From assembly GCA_002297865.1 (NCBI GenBank), contig DBKX01000042.1, positions 349-16,516 on the forward strand: a stretch of DNA of 16,168 bases. Reading direction: 5' to 3'. The notes under the pieces were generated by a model, which worked only from the letters and a program-made list of their open reading frames with translations, searched no databases and was not told where the DNA came from. This DNA comes from Lachnoclostridium sp. UBA739 (lineage in GTDB: Bacteria; Bacillota_A; Clostridia; Lachnospirales; Lachnospiraceae). Positions 15,370 to 16,168 of this stretch are shown here, in pieces (within the stretch, counting starts at the first letter, position 1; each line of letters opens with the position of its first letter). A program made the position numbers and the translations under genes.

Positions 15370-15846
15370 ATGAATAAAATAGATGTGAGCTTACATAAAA
15401 CATTGAAGTTACAAAATGTATTAATAAGAAAGATAGAACCTTTCGAAGTGCAAGACATACAACCTCAATTGGAGTTAGAAAAGATGAATTCCTTTATAAG
15501 GGCAAATGGAGCAATTCAAATTGGTCCAGTCATTCAATATAATGAATGCAATATGAATGCTACAAATAAATTAGAAGTTAGTATAAGTTTTCTGCTTCAG
15601 TGTAATCAAGGAATATCAAAAATACAGGAACCTTATGAAATGAAAACTTCTATTGTAGTTCCTAACTGTATGTATTGTCATTATATAGGTCCAGAAGAAA
15701 AAATGAAACTTGCATACGATAAGATGCAGATTGTTTCTTTTGAAAATAATATAGCATTAAAAAATGAAAGTTACACGATAATTCTCGAGAGAGATATAGA
15801 GGGAGATACAATTGTAGCGGATATCTTTATGGAGTGTGAAGAATGA
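15370..15846 (+). CDS. GyrI/effector-binding-like protein in the export operon
   Basis: About 158 residues from the chosen start (MNKIDVSLHKTLKLQ). GTG 15325 and ATG 15361 are in frame, but an AAGGAG at 15353-15358 sits only two bases from 15361 and 11 bases from 15370, so I prefer the latter. The pattern fits the two-repeat GyrI/AraC effector-binding (SHS2-type) fold: a first strand with RKIEPFEVQDI, then NGAIQIGPVIQY, LEVSISFLL, a second repeat with VPNCMYCHYIGPEEKMKLAYDKM, and a final strand DTIVADIFMEC. DUF5085-type proteins have a similar layout. Proteins of this fold bind small ligands or peptides, so it might bind the exported peptide, sense it, or protect the cell. It lies 52 bases after the transporter and overlaps the adaptor gene by four bases (ATGA), so all three are probably translated together. 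The fold call is by pattern only. Confidence 0.55.
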   Translation: MNKIDVSLHKTLKLQNVLIRKIEPFEVQDIQPQLELEKMNSFIRANGAIQIGPVIQYNECNMNATNKLEVSISFLLQCNQGISKIQEPYEMKTSIVVPNCMYCHYIGPEEKMKLAYDKMQIVSFENNIALKNESYTIILERDIEGDTIVADIFMECEE

Positions 15847-16168
15847 TGAGTAAATCTGTAAAGACGATGGATGAATTAACGGATAGTCGTTTGCTATATG
15901 ATAAAGCCCCACCGGCATTTGGATATATTTTGATTGGAATCGTTTCCATACTCTTAATTGCTGCAATTTATGCCAGTTTTAAAGTGCCCAAATATTATAC
16001 AATACAGGCACAGGGGATGGTTACGAATCCTAATTCTAATTATGTTATGTGTGCTTACTCCGGTGAAATCAATGAGAGTACCATGTTTGAAGGTAAATTC
16101 GTTGAAAAAGGTGATGTATTATTTCAAATAAAGAATCTTGAGTATATGGCACAACAGGAACAACTAAA
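15843..16168 (+). CDS. HlyD-family secretion adaptor, 3' end missing
   Basis: The gene starts at ATG 15843, overlapping the previous stop (ATGA), and runs off the right edge after 108 codons. A short cytoplasmic start (MMSKSVKTMDELTDSRLLYD) precedes one transmembrane helix (about residues 26-45, FGYILIGIVSILLIAAIYAS). After it comes the usual HlyD/biotinyl-lipoyl-like segment: YTIQAQGMV, a strand with CAYSGEI, then VEKGDVLFQI and the beginning of a coiled coil (EYMAQQEQL). Such proteins are accessory subunits of peptidase-containing ABC exporters (as in ComB or LcnD) and bridge the transporter to the cell exterior. This supports a three-gene export operon that continues beyond the window. Confidence 0.88.
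   Translation, partial: MMSKSVKTMDELTDSRLLYDKAPPAFGYILIGIVSILLIAAIYASFKVPKYYTIQAQGMVTNPNSNYVMCAYSGEINESTMFEGKFVEKGDVLFQIKNLEYMAQQEQL

Overview
The window looks like chromosomal DNA from an AT-rich, Gram-positive Clostridia, most likely a plant-fibre-degrading Lachnospiraceae (relatives of Lachnoclostridium/Clostridium phytofermentans, Anaerocolumna or Roseburia). The grounds are the low GC content, AAGGAG-type ribosome binding sites, a NAD-dependent ligase of the divergent form I associate with this family, a homoserine acyltransferase of the acetyl-CoA type, and a large secreted multi-modular xylanase with a Ser-Val-Glu-Pro linker. The assignment comes from protein resemblance, not from a database search.

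Layout. Positions 1-4600 are ordinary core genome: the 3' part of a membrane-anchored extracellular protein, then rluF and ligA in a tight pair (23S rRNA pseudouridine synthase and NAD+ DNA ligase), a rho-independent terminator, and metA. Positions 4600-8450 are an AT-rich accessory stretch: a long leader with operator-like dyads, an orphan SbnB-like amino-acid dehydrogenase, an IS66-family remnant (one terminal sequence plus a broken tnpA), about 530 bp of decayed DNA, a PD-(D/E)xK-like nuclease fused to an EVE-like (PUA-fold) domain that looks like a stand-alone modification-dependent restriction enzyme, an unidentified gene fragment, and a C-rich block whose minus strand fits the G-quadruplex pattern.

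Positions 8461-12840 hold a xylanase locus: a dyad in the upstream region, then one 1400-codon frame encoding signal peptide, two CBM22/CenC-like modules, GH10 catalytic domain, three more CBM-like modules, a Flg_new/InlB-type repeat, a PSVEP linker and a CBM3, closed by a good terminator. The frame is broken once, by TAG at codon 654, exactly where GH10 enzymes carry the nucleophilic glutamate of the IT-E-LDV motif.

Positions 12918-16168 begin an export operon: two palindromes, a promoter, a peptidase-C39 ABC transporter (PCAT), a GyrI/effector-binding-like small protein, and the start of an HlyD-type adaptor overlapping it by ATGA. Such a set normally processes and exports double-glycine leader peptides (bacteriocins or signals). 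No precursor peptide gene is visible here, so it probably lies beyond the right edge.

Most notable: the amber codon on the catalytic nucleophile, the nuclease-EVE protein, the GyrI-like gene between transporter and adaptor, and a shift from A-ending to G-ending codons towards the 3' ends of metA and ligA.
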